A stretch of DNA of 64,000 bases from Lasiosphaeris hirsuta (lineage: Eukaryota; Ascomycota; Sordariomycetes; Sordariales; Lasiosphaeriaceae): the NCBI GenBank assembly GCA_030549175.1, contig JAUKUA010000007.1, positions 124,001 through 188,000 on the forward strand, in the 5' to 3' direction. Shown here in pieces: positions 11,412 through 22,675 of the stretch; positions within the stretch are counted from its first letter, which is position 1; every line of letters begins with the position of its first letter. The notes under the pieces are model-generated. The model did not search any database. It was not told the origin of the DNA and saw nothing but the letters and a program-made list of their open reading frames with translations. A program made the translations under genes and the position numbers.

Positions 11412-11940
11412 ATGGCCAAACAACAGCTCAAGTGGAGCGATCTCTCTCACTCAGACTCCACCCAGGCTCCAGCACCGAGGTTATCCCTCCCTCCACGCCA
11501 ACCCACAGCCAAAGAGTCGTGAGGCCACAACACCCCAACCTCACACGATCAGCACGCAGTACACACAACACACACAGACATTACAACAAAGGAGCTAAGG
11601 GCGAAGATCGAGCACCACGAGCCGCACCAACTCAGACCCAAGCCGACGCAGACGTGTACTCGGACCAAGGCCCGAGGAAGCCCCGAGGTATCCCGGCATC
11701 CGACCAGAACCTCTGCGCCGGACACACATGCTCCCTACTCCGGATCACTGTCAAACCCACCTTTGTCCCCCCAGAGAACATGGCAGGACGCCCCTGCCAC
11801 CTTGTTCAATCCCATCATGTGTTCGCCCAACGACACAGGACCGTCCTCGGACATTACCAACTCAGCCCATGCTTCTCACCCAACTGCTGTATCAGCGACC
11901 GCATCGGAGGCAGCCGGCGGCGCTCACACTCCCGGTAGTA
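11412..11940 (+). pseudogene. Possible broken coding patch
   Basis: An ATG in good context (AACATGG) starts MAKQQLKWSDLSHSDSTQ, which stops after about 37 codons. Further on another frame has coding-like composition (QRTWQDAPATLFNPIMCSP). No family recognised; it could be a decayed transposon ORF1 or chance low-complexity sequence. Confidence 0.2.
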
Positions 11941-14900
11941 AAAGATGACCTGATCCTGGAGGACGTTTGCCGGTGCTACTGGTAGTTGGTATCACCTGTT
12001 TCACAAACACCCTCAACTCATATCCCACTGGCAATCTCTTCAGAGGCAATCATCGCGTCCCCAAATTACAGTGGAGGAAAGAGAAGATTCGTAGCACCAC
12101 TCTATCGGCAAAAAAAAAAAAAAAAAAAAAAAACCGTTATCACACACCAAAGCAGCAATACCTAAAGCCGTGGTGCACAAAGTCAAACTCAAAAAACTCG
12201 GCCTCTTGCCTCGGGATGATGCATCACCCCATCGCGCGCACTGTGCCGCCTACGGCATGCGGTTAGCGCCCTATTAATATCGTCCCCAACCGAGCCCACC
12301 ACAGGGCGTGCAGGTGCAAAGATAGGGGAGGGGGCTCTACAGTGCCGACCCGCCAGTCCGACGGTACGGGCTTGGACGTATTTTTGGGATCATAGATGGT
12401 ATCATGGGTTATCTATCGCCCCGTGGGCCCCCTCGATCATCCAAGACTCGAGCCCATCGTTTGACACTCTGCGCCTGGGAGGCGGGACAATGCGGCCGTG
12501 CCAAGACGACCAGAAATGTTCAGTGTGCCGAGTGCAGTCTGCCCGCAGGATACCTACCTGCCTCACAAAGCTCTCGTCGCTTTGCGGGGGGCAGGCTGTG
12601 GTGGTCGGGCACTTTGCTCCTGATTGAGGGTCGATTACGAGATATACTATGTAGATGGGCAGCGCAGGGGCTCTGGCCTCAGATGAATCAGATGGCCTTT
12701 CTCGAATGCGCGGCCAGCGCAATTTCGGGGGCGGCAATACCGGTCTTGTCAGCAGAGGCCAAATCCAATATGTCGCCCATATGCCCATACATGTCCCTCG
12801 GGCTTTGCTCCTGCACTTGCATATGGTTCAAGGTGCTGTGTGTTTTGCGAATGGGCCGCCATCCCTGCTGTGCCGTCTGTCTCCCCGTCGCGCCCGTGTG
12901 TCGCTCTGCCGTAACGCCCAGTGCAGATTCCATTGGCCCAGATCCCGCCGAGGGGGGACGCGATTCCGCTTCGCGTGCTTCCGAGGCAGCAGCAGCAGCA
13001 GCAGCAGCAGCCAAGTATCGATGCCCATATGATGGAATCATGGATCGATGGGGTTCCTAGAGGTCGTCCGCGAATACGATGGCGTGGGTGTCAGCCTCCA
13101 GCCCCTCCCCCCGGAGCACCTGGCAGCGAGCCGGACGGGGAGCCAGAGAGAGGTGTGTGAGTGGAGAGAGAGGCCCGATGTCTGATGTCTGAGGGCTGCT
13201 GATGAAAGCACCACGACGCAGCTTCGCACGCAGCAGCGTGCGACAAAGCGAACCTGGCAGCCCCACCGCTGCTCCAGTCCCACTGCCAGTCCATAGCAGC
13301 CTGTCAAGCCTGAGTGGGCGCGCTCGTGGCTTCTGGTGGATCGCCCTGCGACCCTTCTCAGGCTCTCCCTCTGAGCCACACACACTTCTCACTTCTCGCA
13401 TAGCTCGGCATCATGTAGTTCTAGGCGGCAATACGGATATGCCTTGCTCGGGACCTTTTGCCTGCGCAGTAGTGCGCTGTAGCGCATGTTTTGCGAGGCA
13501 GTCACGGCAGTAAAAACCAAACCGGAACCGACTGGAAATACCTCTTCACACGGCGAAGCCCCGCACCGAGCTCGACCAAGGCCATGCATGGATGGCGACC
13601 TCTGTCCGAAGGCTCCACCAAAGCGTCAAGAAGTGGTTCGCCCGTGATATTGACGCCACAAGGGTACTGCTGGCGAGCTCTCTACCGCACGTTGGACACA
13701 TGTATTTCGTGACCTGCAGTCGTAACCCACACGATAGTATGACTGGAGGGGCGAGGGAGACGAGGGGAGAGAGAGAGAGAGAGAGAGAAAGAGACATTAT
13801 ACATTATGCATTTTTGCGATGCTGCGGCACCATAGGGAGCTGGCCCGCGATCTGATTCCAAACTGCAATCCATCATGGATGGACAGCCCAACGCAAGTTC
13901 TGCAAAAGGCCATTCCGTGCAGGACCAGGACCGGACCAAGCGATTTGGGCGCTGCAGGCACAACGGCCGTCATGGATGCTGCAGCGGATGCCACTGGATG
14001 CGAAATGCTGCAATCGAGGGCCATGTCTGCGGTGCTTTCCTGACCAGATTTTGAGACAGCGACGGAGACGACAGCTGCGGTACCGCCGCTCATTGGGCGC
14101 CGTTGTGGCACAAGCGCATCGAGGCAGGCGGGAGGCAGCAGGGAGGCAGCAGGGAGACTGAGGCAGGAAAGGTAGGAGGGCAGCAGAAAGGCAGCAGAAA
14201 GGCAGGCGGGCGGGACTGATCCAAGCCGGCTGCAACCAGCTCGCTCCACGTGAGCCATGTCTCTCATGCTCGCTGAGACCTTGCGCCAGGCTCTGCTTCC
14301 TTCCTTGTGCTTCTGATGATCCGATCCAACATCCCGAGCAGCGGTGCAGCTCTGGGTTCGGCGGATTCGAGTTCGAGATACGGCTTGTGCACGAGCGAAT
14401 GAGCGGGCGAAGAAGCGAGCGTCGGGGCACTCGAAACCAAGAATCAAATTAAGCCAAAAGAGGGAAGGTTGGGATGAGGGTAAGGAGCGGGGTGGGCAGG
14501 CGCGCAGGCGGGCAGGCGAGCAGGCGGGCAGCGGGGTTCCTTTTCTTCAGCTTGGTGCCAGCTCCATTTTTGGGGGCCCAACCAAGAGGAAATCGGAAAT
14601 CGGAAATCCCAAGTCGAGTTTGAAGAAACCACAAACGCCCCGGGAACGCCAAAGCCCTCGACATCAATCATCCCGTCATCCGCCTGCTGTTGGCCCAACA
14701 CTTGACCGCCCAACCTAACAGTCCGTCACTCCATGTCAATCAACTGGGCGGCATCGCAAGGCAAGGCAAGGCAAGCAGGCAAGGCAAGCGGGCAAGGCAA
14801 GCGGGCAGAGCAGGCAAACGACAATGTCGGTCTGCACCTTCTCAGCATCTCACCATACCATGCTAAATGCCATGGATGCCGGGGATGCCATCGTCTTGGC

Positions 14901-15538
14901 CTGACTTGACCGCTAGTACGGGAAGCGATTGCGGTACCTCCTCCAGCGTATCGACATCTTCCTAGTCGCGAACCACAAATGGACCACATACCGTGGACAT
15001 CACTGGCAGCCTCCTCATTCAGTCTCCGGCAGATCTGGAGTGAGTATGGAGTCTGGAAGGTGGCTGTCGCTCAACACTGTGACACTGAGGTGGACACCGC
15101 GAGCAATGGACAATGCCGCGCTGCCATGGCTGCACAGTTTGGCTGAGACTGGTCAGTTGCGCCGGCTTCGAAGTGGCCCACCCCCTCGGCGTGCAGCTGG
15201 ACAGCATGGAAGATGTTCACACAGTGTGCTAGAACCCGCCCAAGGGCTCCGGCGGCACTGGCGCACTGGCTCGGGACTTACGCGGCGGGCCAATAACGAG
15301 CTGAGACACATAACCGAAAAGGCACCTTCTTGTCGTCCAGGCCACGATGCAGCTCCAGCGAACCACCGACGCCCTAGCTAGCTAGCCCAGCGCCCGCGCA
15401 TCGCCTGAAGCAGATAGAGACTTGACCAGAATCTCAAAATCAATTTAACGCGAAGGATAGGGCGCGCAGCCCGAACGCCCGAACGCGCTGCCCCTGTCCC
15501 GGAAACGCCTCGACCGTCGTCGGCCAACCCTCAATCAA

Positions 15539-15540
<2 letters not shown>

Positions 15541-15572
<32 letters not shown>
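15541..15572 (+). repeat. Long poly-T tract (32 T)
   Basis: An uninterrupted 32-base T run, the longest homopolymer in the window, in non-coding DNA. On the minus strand it is poly-A, possibly the tail of an old retroposed copy, although no gene precedes it. Confidence 0.9.
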
Positions 15573-15574
<2 letters not shown>

Positions 15575-18500
15575 AGCCTTTGCCTCTTCGATCGGTGGGT
15601 CGCCTAGCACTCAGCGGAGCAGCGCTCGTGAGTTACTTTGCGACATTTTTGCTTCAAACACCGTTTCCGTACACCTCACAGCCAGCCCAACGCAGTTGGT
15701 CCGTGGCGATCCTGGCGCCCATCTGTGTCAATAATCCCATGCTCAACGTGAATCTCGTTGCGGCATCGTCTTGTGCGACGCCCTGCCCCTTTTCGCCCCA
15801 GCCGATGCAGCACGCATGTGTAATGTGGTAATGTACCTACCGGTAAGCTCCATGACGAACGCGATGCACGCCCAGCCGCCGTCGTGGTTGGCCCGGATGC
15901 CTTCAGACAGGAGAATGCCAAAAAGGACCATGACGCAACCCGACGCCTGCTCTTGGTTTCCGTCTGGTGCTGCCGCTCGTGATCTTGGAACGCCAGGCTG
16001 GGGGCGGGGGCACAAGGACTTTATCAACCGCAACTTTGCTGTCATCTCTGCATATTCGCGTGTCCGGGGGCATAAAATCACGGGTTTGGCGGCGGGGTTG
16101 ACGAGTTTCGAAGGGGAGCCAAGGAGCGAGCCCCCTCGACCCTCTCTGTCTGATTGGCTCGAGGGCAGACAGCTGCTCACGGCCGAAGGAAGCAACGGTG
16201 GGAAGCACGATTGATGTGCTCGCCATCTCCATTTCCCTTTCCATTCATTCCATTCCGCCCGTTCCCGTTCCCGCCCCAGCCTAGCAGAAAACCGAACTCT
16301 CGATATTTCGGCTGCGTGGGCCATTTGCCTATCGCGTCGACCTTTTGCCATGCCGGGTCGCTTGTGATGCCGTTTTACCCCCCCCCCCCCCCCCCTTCCT
16401 CGCAAACGAAGCGCGGCGGGTCACACTGGCGTCACACGCGTTCGCTCGTTCTCCGGATGGCAATGTACACTACGGTTGCCCATCGCCATCTGATCAGCAG
16501 CACCCCCATTCGGCCTATCATTGCGGCCTCGAGCCGATGAACAGGCCCGCACTAAGGATGCTCGCCCAACCGAGCTCGCCGAGTGGCCAAGCGGAACGGA
16601 CAGCCGGCCGGCCACTTAGCAATCTGCAATCTTTCCCGAATTGAAGGGACGCCAGAGGGCGCACAGCAAGCACTCTGAGAACGTGCCTCTCTAACCCCTA
16701 GACTAGTGTGGTGTGCTAAACCGCTGCTTTGCGGCGAGCCGTATCTTTGCCCCTCTCTCCACCCCACGGGTGGGTGCGGTGCGATGCGGTATGGGATGCA
16801 GTCTTGCGGTCTAGTGGTACAGAGCACACAGGTCAGGTAGTAGGTAGCACGCCCATCAAGCCACAAAAAGAGCTGCAGACATGGCTGGCTCTGCTGGCTC
16901 TCTCTCTCTCTCTCTCTCTCTGTGTGTTGTGTTGGCTGGTGACCGGGTCTGGAGCAGGCTTGCGGCATCGATGGGTGTCCATCCCCGGAATCCCATCAGA
17001 TGCGACTTTGTGCTGACTTTGTGTATGTCGCGGTCGCATTCGTTTTCATTGGCACCTTTCCCTCCGGCGGGGCCCTGACCGACCGTCTGCATATCAGACG
17101 AGTGCTCATCGCAGATACCCCAAAGGGTTGGGGAAGAAGGGAGAACCCCGTTTGGTTGGTGATGCCCATGCAATATTCCCAACCCTGGAGGAGATGCGAA
17201 GAAGGAAAAAAAAAAGACTGGCGTATCTCTCCTTCTCACGGCGCACACCCCTCCTTGGCCCGACGTTATTGCACACCCCCCTTCCCTACATACCTTCCCT
17301 AGCCTGGCAATCTGGAGCGGCTGTGGCCACTCGATTGGCTCAAATTCGCCCGGCTCACTCCGCTTCCAATGAGACTGGAGTCGCTCAGTTGGCAGCGCAT
17401 GGTGCAAAGCAGGCGGACCCCAGAGGGCTCTCCGGCTGCGACACCAGCGGAAAGCCCAGCGGCCGACCGGGCGGACCACACACCTGCGCCCGCCCATTCG
17501 AGTTGCAATTCCTGCGGCACAGTGCGGACACGGCTGCGACAACCAGCCCTGGTCTGGCCCTGGATAGGAGAACAGAATGTCAGACCCCATTCCATACCTT
17601 ATCCCGCACACGAGGCTTAGGTGTTTGATATCAGATATCAGGATGATGCTGCTCAAGTCTACCGGCCGAAACTCGAACCAGAGATTGCCCGGAATTTTGA
17701 AGGGGATGTGACGCTTGCATGGTGGCAGGCAGGCTTCCTATGGATAACTATCGAGAATTCCAGTCCAGTCGGCAAAACCCCTAGCGTTTCTCCTTGGCAG
17801 GTAGGTTGTCCCGGGAATCTGGGTGGCGATGAGTCTGATTGGCTCAAAGGAAGCAAAGAAGCTTTTTTTTATTTTTTATTTTATTTATTTTGCTGGGTGA
17901 CAGAGCAGTTTGACCGATGACTTTCACTTTTTATTGATATGCTGCCCCGTCATGATATTTACCAGCATCAATTGTTATACATGCATTTGAATCAGTTGTT
18001 GAGCGACTGTAAGGGCCAGATGCCGCCGCCGCCTCTGTTTCTAACACAAAGGGGGCTCCCCTAGGCTTCAAGATGCCGCCGGGTTCCAACACGTAACGAG
18101 GCACAACACCAAAAGCGGCAGGCCAGGTTGAGTGAGGTAAATAAAATACGGATAGCTTTGGTATATTCGCTTGCCGCTTTGAGTCAATTGAACGGATCGA
18201 TTATCCGCTCCTCTCAAAGGCAGACATGGAGGTAGGCCCCATCCCGTGTTGCACCCCCGCCTCCCCCCCCGCCCCCCCTTCGCACTCGAGGCCAAAGTAT
18301 CGCCAATGTCGAACACGGACCCCATTTTGCGAACGTTGTGCGAGTCGTCGGACAGAGAGAGAGTGTGTATGTGTGTGTGTTTACAGGCATGGTCAAACAC
18401 ACATCGCCCATCCCGCCATCCCTGTCAAGGTAGTGGCAAGCAACCTGTGACTTGAAGCTTGTTCTCCTCTCCATCAATCTTGTGCGCATCCCCGACCGAC

Positions 18501-21500
18501 TCATATGGGGTCATGGCCCTGTCATTTTGGATTCATTCAGAGGGGGGGGGGGGGGGGGGAAATCGGGTTTCCATGCCATGCAGAACTCGGTCGGGCGTGG
18601 GGACACAAGATACCGATTAACTTTTGAATGAAAACAAAATTTCAAGGTTCCCATCCCCTTCGAACCCTCCAACGGTCGCGTAGTCGGCACGCACTGTGGG
18701 CAATGGCGTGGTTTTACCTGGCGGATATTGCGGTGCCGCACAGTACAGTGTGTGCCTCAATTCGCTGTTACCAACCCCCTCCCTCCTTCCATCCATCCTG
18801 TCTGGGGTCCAACAGGGAAAAGGAAAAACACAGTTTCTTCAATGTCATGCTAACGCAGCGTCGGGTCCCCTGTGCCAGCCTATAATTGACTTTTTAGCGC
18901 CTACCCTAATCGGTGCGCCACTACGACCTGTGGTTTCCGCGGCCGAATCCCTGATCCATTGGCGCGGGGTTTTGCTCTGGACAACTGCAAATGGAGAAAT
19001 GGAGCTCGGCATCAGCTCGCAGGAGTCTGACTCCTTTATGTTATCTCCTTGCAACGACCCCTCAGGCTCGCACTCGACCAAGATTTGCCTCGTCGGCTGT
19101 GAGTGGGGAATGAGCGAGATGCAACGAGATGCATTTACCTGACAGCGCTCGAGACACACTTCCCTTGCCTCGCTCGGGGACAAAAAAAAATATTTTATTT
19201 TATTTTCATTTTTAAATTTTTATTTCTTTTAAAGAGTCCGACATAGCGGCCGGGGCCTGAAGGGGAGTGGAGACTCCCCGGAGAGGGAGGCAAAGCCTGA
19301 CCAGCAGGTGCCGTATCCAAGAAGTTGGAAACAAGTAACAAGAACGTCCATGCTCCTGTCCGTCGGCGCTGGAAAACGCATCCGGATTACGACTTCAGGG
19401 ATTCAAGACTGTTTTAGTTTTGCCCGACCCGCTAGCACCTCTGCTTTGACCGTGCCCCCGTCCGCCCTGACAAGGAGAGACAGGAATGAATTGATGGGGA
19501 CCAGTGTCGTGCCCAAAGAGTCGATTCAACCCTTGACCCGTGCAGAGCAAAGAGCAAGAGAGAGAAAAAAGAATGACCCCACGGCAAAGCATACGCACCT
19601 TGTAACCACACCCTCAAGAAGTGGTAACCTTGGGAGAGGAAAAGGGGATGCAGCCAATAGCGCGACCCACCGGGTTTCTTGTCTCTGCCTGGCTGGGGGG
19701 GGAAGGAAGTTACCACAGCGCTCCGGTTTGAGGAGTGCGTGTCCAGCGCTGAAGACTTTTTGCTTGCCTGCTTGGTGCTGCTTGTTTGGGGGTGGATGGA
19801 TTTATTGGAAATGGGCAAAACCCTTACGGATAGCACCAAGCCCGCTGATGGCTGATGGTCCCTAATCCTTGTTTGGGTCAGATCAAATCGGCGACCGCCT
19901 GACTCTGTCCCCCTATTCTCACATTGGGTTGGCCGTTGAGCAAAGACAGGAATGGCTGATGGCCCATACTGTACCGCCCGTGTCCGATCCCGATGGAGAA
20001 AAAAAAAGTAGGGCGGAGAACTTTGAACCGTGTGTGAGTGTGTGCAAGTGTGATGGCTTTCACTTTTTTTGCCCCTCCATTTTTTTGTTGCTTTGTGTCA
20101 ACTCGGCTTCCCTTGGTCCAGACCGTATCGCAATCCATACTATGGCAGACATGTAGACATGTGCCCCAAAAGGCTGCTGCCTCCGGCCGGCATCTCGGGG
20201 GAACGACAAATGCAAAGGCATATGCAAGCAAATAGTAGCAAACAACAGCAAATAGGAAGGCGACTCGCGGGTTGGGTGCAGAGCCCCGGGGCTTGCGGGC
20301 TGGCGAGGCGGTCCTGCAAGGCGGAGGGGGGTCTGACCTGGGATGGAGAGGGAGGTGAGTGAGCGGATGCGCGAATCCAAGACTTGTGAGCGAGTAATTC
20401 AATGAATGCGTGACTTTTGTCTCTTTTTCGGCTTTGGGTGGCGGGTGCTGGTTGCGTTAGCACGTTTGGTTGCCGGTGGTTGCTGGTGCGGCAGGGCAGG
20501 AATGGGATTGAGAGCAGAAGCAGGAAAGCGCTGTGCGTTCTGTGTTTCCCTGTGCCGAGAGCCACGGGCGGTCACGGTGTCAAAGTGCGGAAAGTGTGAA
20601 AGCAGAAAGTGTGGTGAGCCTGCGGCGGCGGCGACGGATGGCATGCACCGAGCAAATGAGAGGAATGAGAACATGACGACCTGACTGGGAACCAACTAGG
20701 ATGGACCCACTGAAAGTGAAGCCCAGACTGTCCCAGGCCGTGCGCTGCACTGTCTTGTGCTCCCAAAGCCTTGGAGCCCTGCCTCTTCTGGTTTCCTCTG
20801 CCGCTTGCTGATTGCTGCTGCGCTGCATCGCCATGTGCTGCTTTGCTCTCCATGCTTTCCTTTCCATGCCTTCCATGCTCCCTCCTCCCTCTTTCCTGCT
20901 TCTACTTGGGGGTGGGGTGGGGTGGCATGGAAAATCCCCTCCCTGGCCGTATGTCCTCATTTGGTGGCAAGCCGACCCTGGGACCAACCTGGGGCCTGTT
21001 TCGGTCCATTTGGCCATTTGGCATTCGGCCATGCCAATCCCAGGCAAAGTGCAGCGTGAAGTGTGAAAGAGCAGGAGCGGAGTGTGCGGAGTGCAAAAAT
21101 GCGCCTGCGCTGCGAATGAGACGCTTCGACGCTTGACGCTTGACGCTTCGACACAATGCCGAGATAAAAAAAAAATTAATGGACAAACGGGCCTAAACCG
21201 CAAAAGGGCCCCACATGAAGAGAGTAAGAGGGGGGATCACCCCGCCGACGTACCCTGGATCCGGTGAATGGTGAATCGCTGGGGAGCGGCCTTCCCTGAG
21301 CGAGACTCAGCGCTCAGCACTCAGCGATGCTTGGATGGGCTCGGATGGGGGTAGTCGATGGGGATCAGCTCAGAACTAAGCGAGCGATATCAGGCAATCG
21401 AGTGGCTGGATTGGCTGGGCCGGGATCAATTGTGGGGATGCCTTGTGCATGTGGCAGCCAGGTACCTTGGATACCTCCGTATTTTCCTTTTTTTTTCTCC

Positions 21501-22675
21501 TTGCCTGAAGGGGATGGATGTGAGTACAGCCAGTGCAGCCAGTGCGGCCGGTGCAGGACCAGCGCCCCCCCCCCTTCCCTTGCAAGCAGCCACAAGCAGC
21601 CAAACGCAGCACAGGACGAGCGCGGCGGCAGAACAGCCCACTGCGCAGCACCAGACCAACGACATCCACCAGGGACAAAGTAAATTAGCAGCACTTGCGG
21701 CGACCAGGACTAATACGCAACTACGGATACGCAACTACGCAACCACCTCACATGGATGCGTGATGGTATGGATGTTTTCATCTCTTGGGGATCTTACTCC
21801 TCCTCAACTCCTCCTCCTGCAACTCCTGCAATTCTCGCAACTCCCTCACCTCCCCCGTGGCCCTCGCACCCGCCCCCCTCGATCTCGTCGTCGCTCTCGT
21901 CCTCACCCTCACTCCCCCCCTCGCCCGGTCCAACTCCGGTCTCTTCGGCCCACCCCTCGAGACACTCTCGCCGTTGCCCTGCCGTCAGTCCTCCCTCGGG
22001 ACGAGCCCCGTCGTATATGACCACGGCCCAGCGACGGCCCCCCTGACCTGAGCTGGAAGCTGGCTCCTAGCTGCATTGGCAACACTGATAACCTCCCCTT
22101 CCGACCTGGACCTCGACGGCCAGCTCTGGTGAAGCTTTTGCCCCTCTTGTCCTCGACACAAAGAGTACCTGGAGCCTCGGCCTCCCCTACCCCTCGACGA
22201 CCGAACCTGTAGCTCTCGAACTCGAATTAAGCTTCGGCCACCACACGGATCCCCTCTGTCTGGTACCTGAGGGCTGCAACATTGGAAATTTGGCTTTTTG
22301 AGTAAGGAATTGGGTCGTATCGGAGATAGGTGCAGTTTTTATCTGCGGTCGACTTGCGATCTCAGCAGCCGGCATCCACGGATTTCTGGAGTGCCGCTGC
22401 TAGCCCCCGGTAATACGGACCCCGACATGGCTCAGACATTGAGTAGGTCCAAGTGATATATTACTGCGTTAGGACAGCAACGGTGGAAAGAGCGAACTGT
22501 GAGACGCATTTGGGCGATCAGCAGAGCAATTTGAAGTGCCGCGGAAGGTACGATCCTACGATAGCGACGCAACACAACGAATTCTCGACTCACTTTGTTG
22601 CCGCCGACGCAATTCCCTGCACGAGCAACCCACTGAGCACCCACCTAATTTCTCGAATTATCTACGTATTGCTCC

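Larger units (their letters stand above)
10500..22675. other. 12-kb gene desert
   Basis: Both strands were read and no conserved protein was found. It contains simple repeats (A run 12110-12133, GA repeat 13767-13788, C run 16379-16395, TC repeat near 16900-16921, G run 18541-18559) and a 32-base T run (15541-15572). Open frames here are short and low in complexity. The last 1-2 kb may be the leader of the cyclin gene. Confidence 0.5.

Noticed and set aside
13797..14447. Minus-strand 216-codon open frame
   Set aside because: Cys/Ser/Ala/Arg-rich low-complexity translation with no conserved blocks; probably chance in GC-rich DNA.
16570..16620. GCCGAGTGGCCAAGCGG, like the start of a tRNA-Leu/Ser
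   Set aside because: No B-box or acceptor pairing follows within 100 bases.
19308..19865. Plus-strand 185-codon open frame
   Set aside because: No recognisable domain, irregular composition, no splice or context support.
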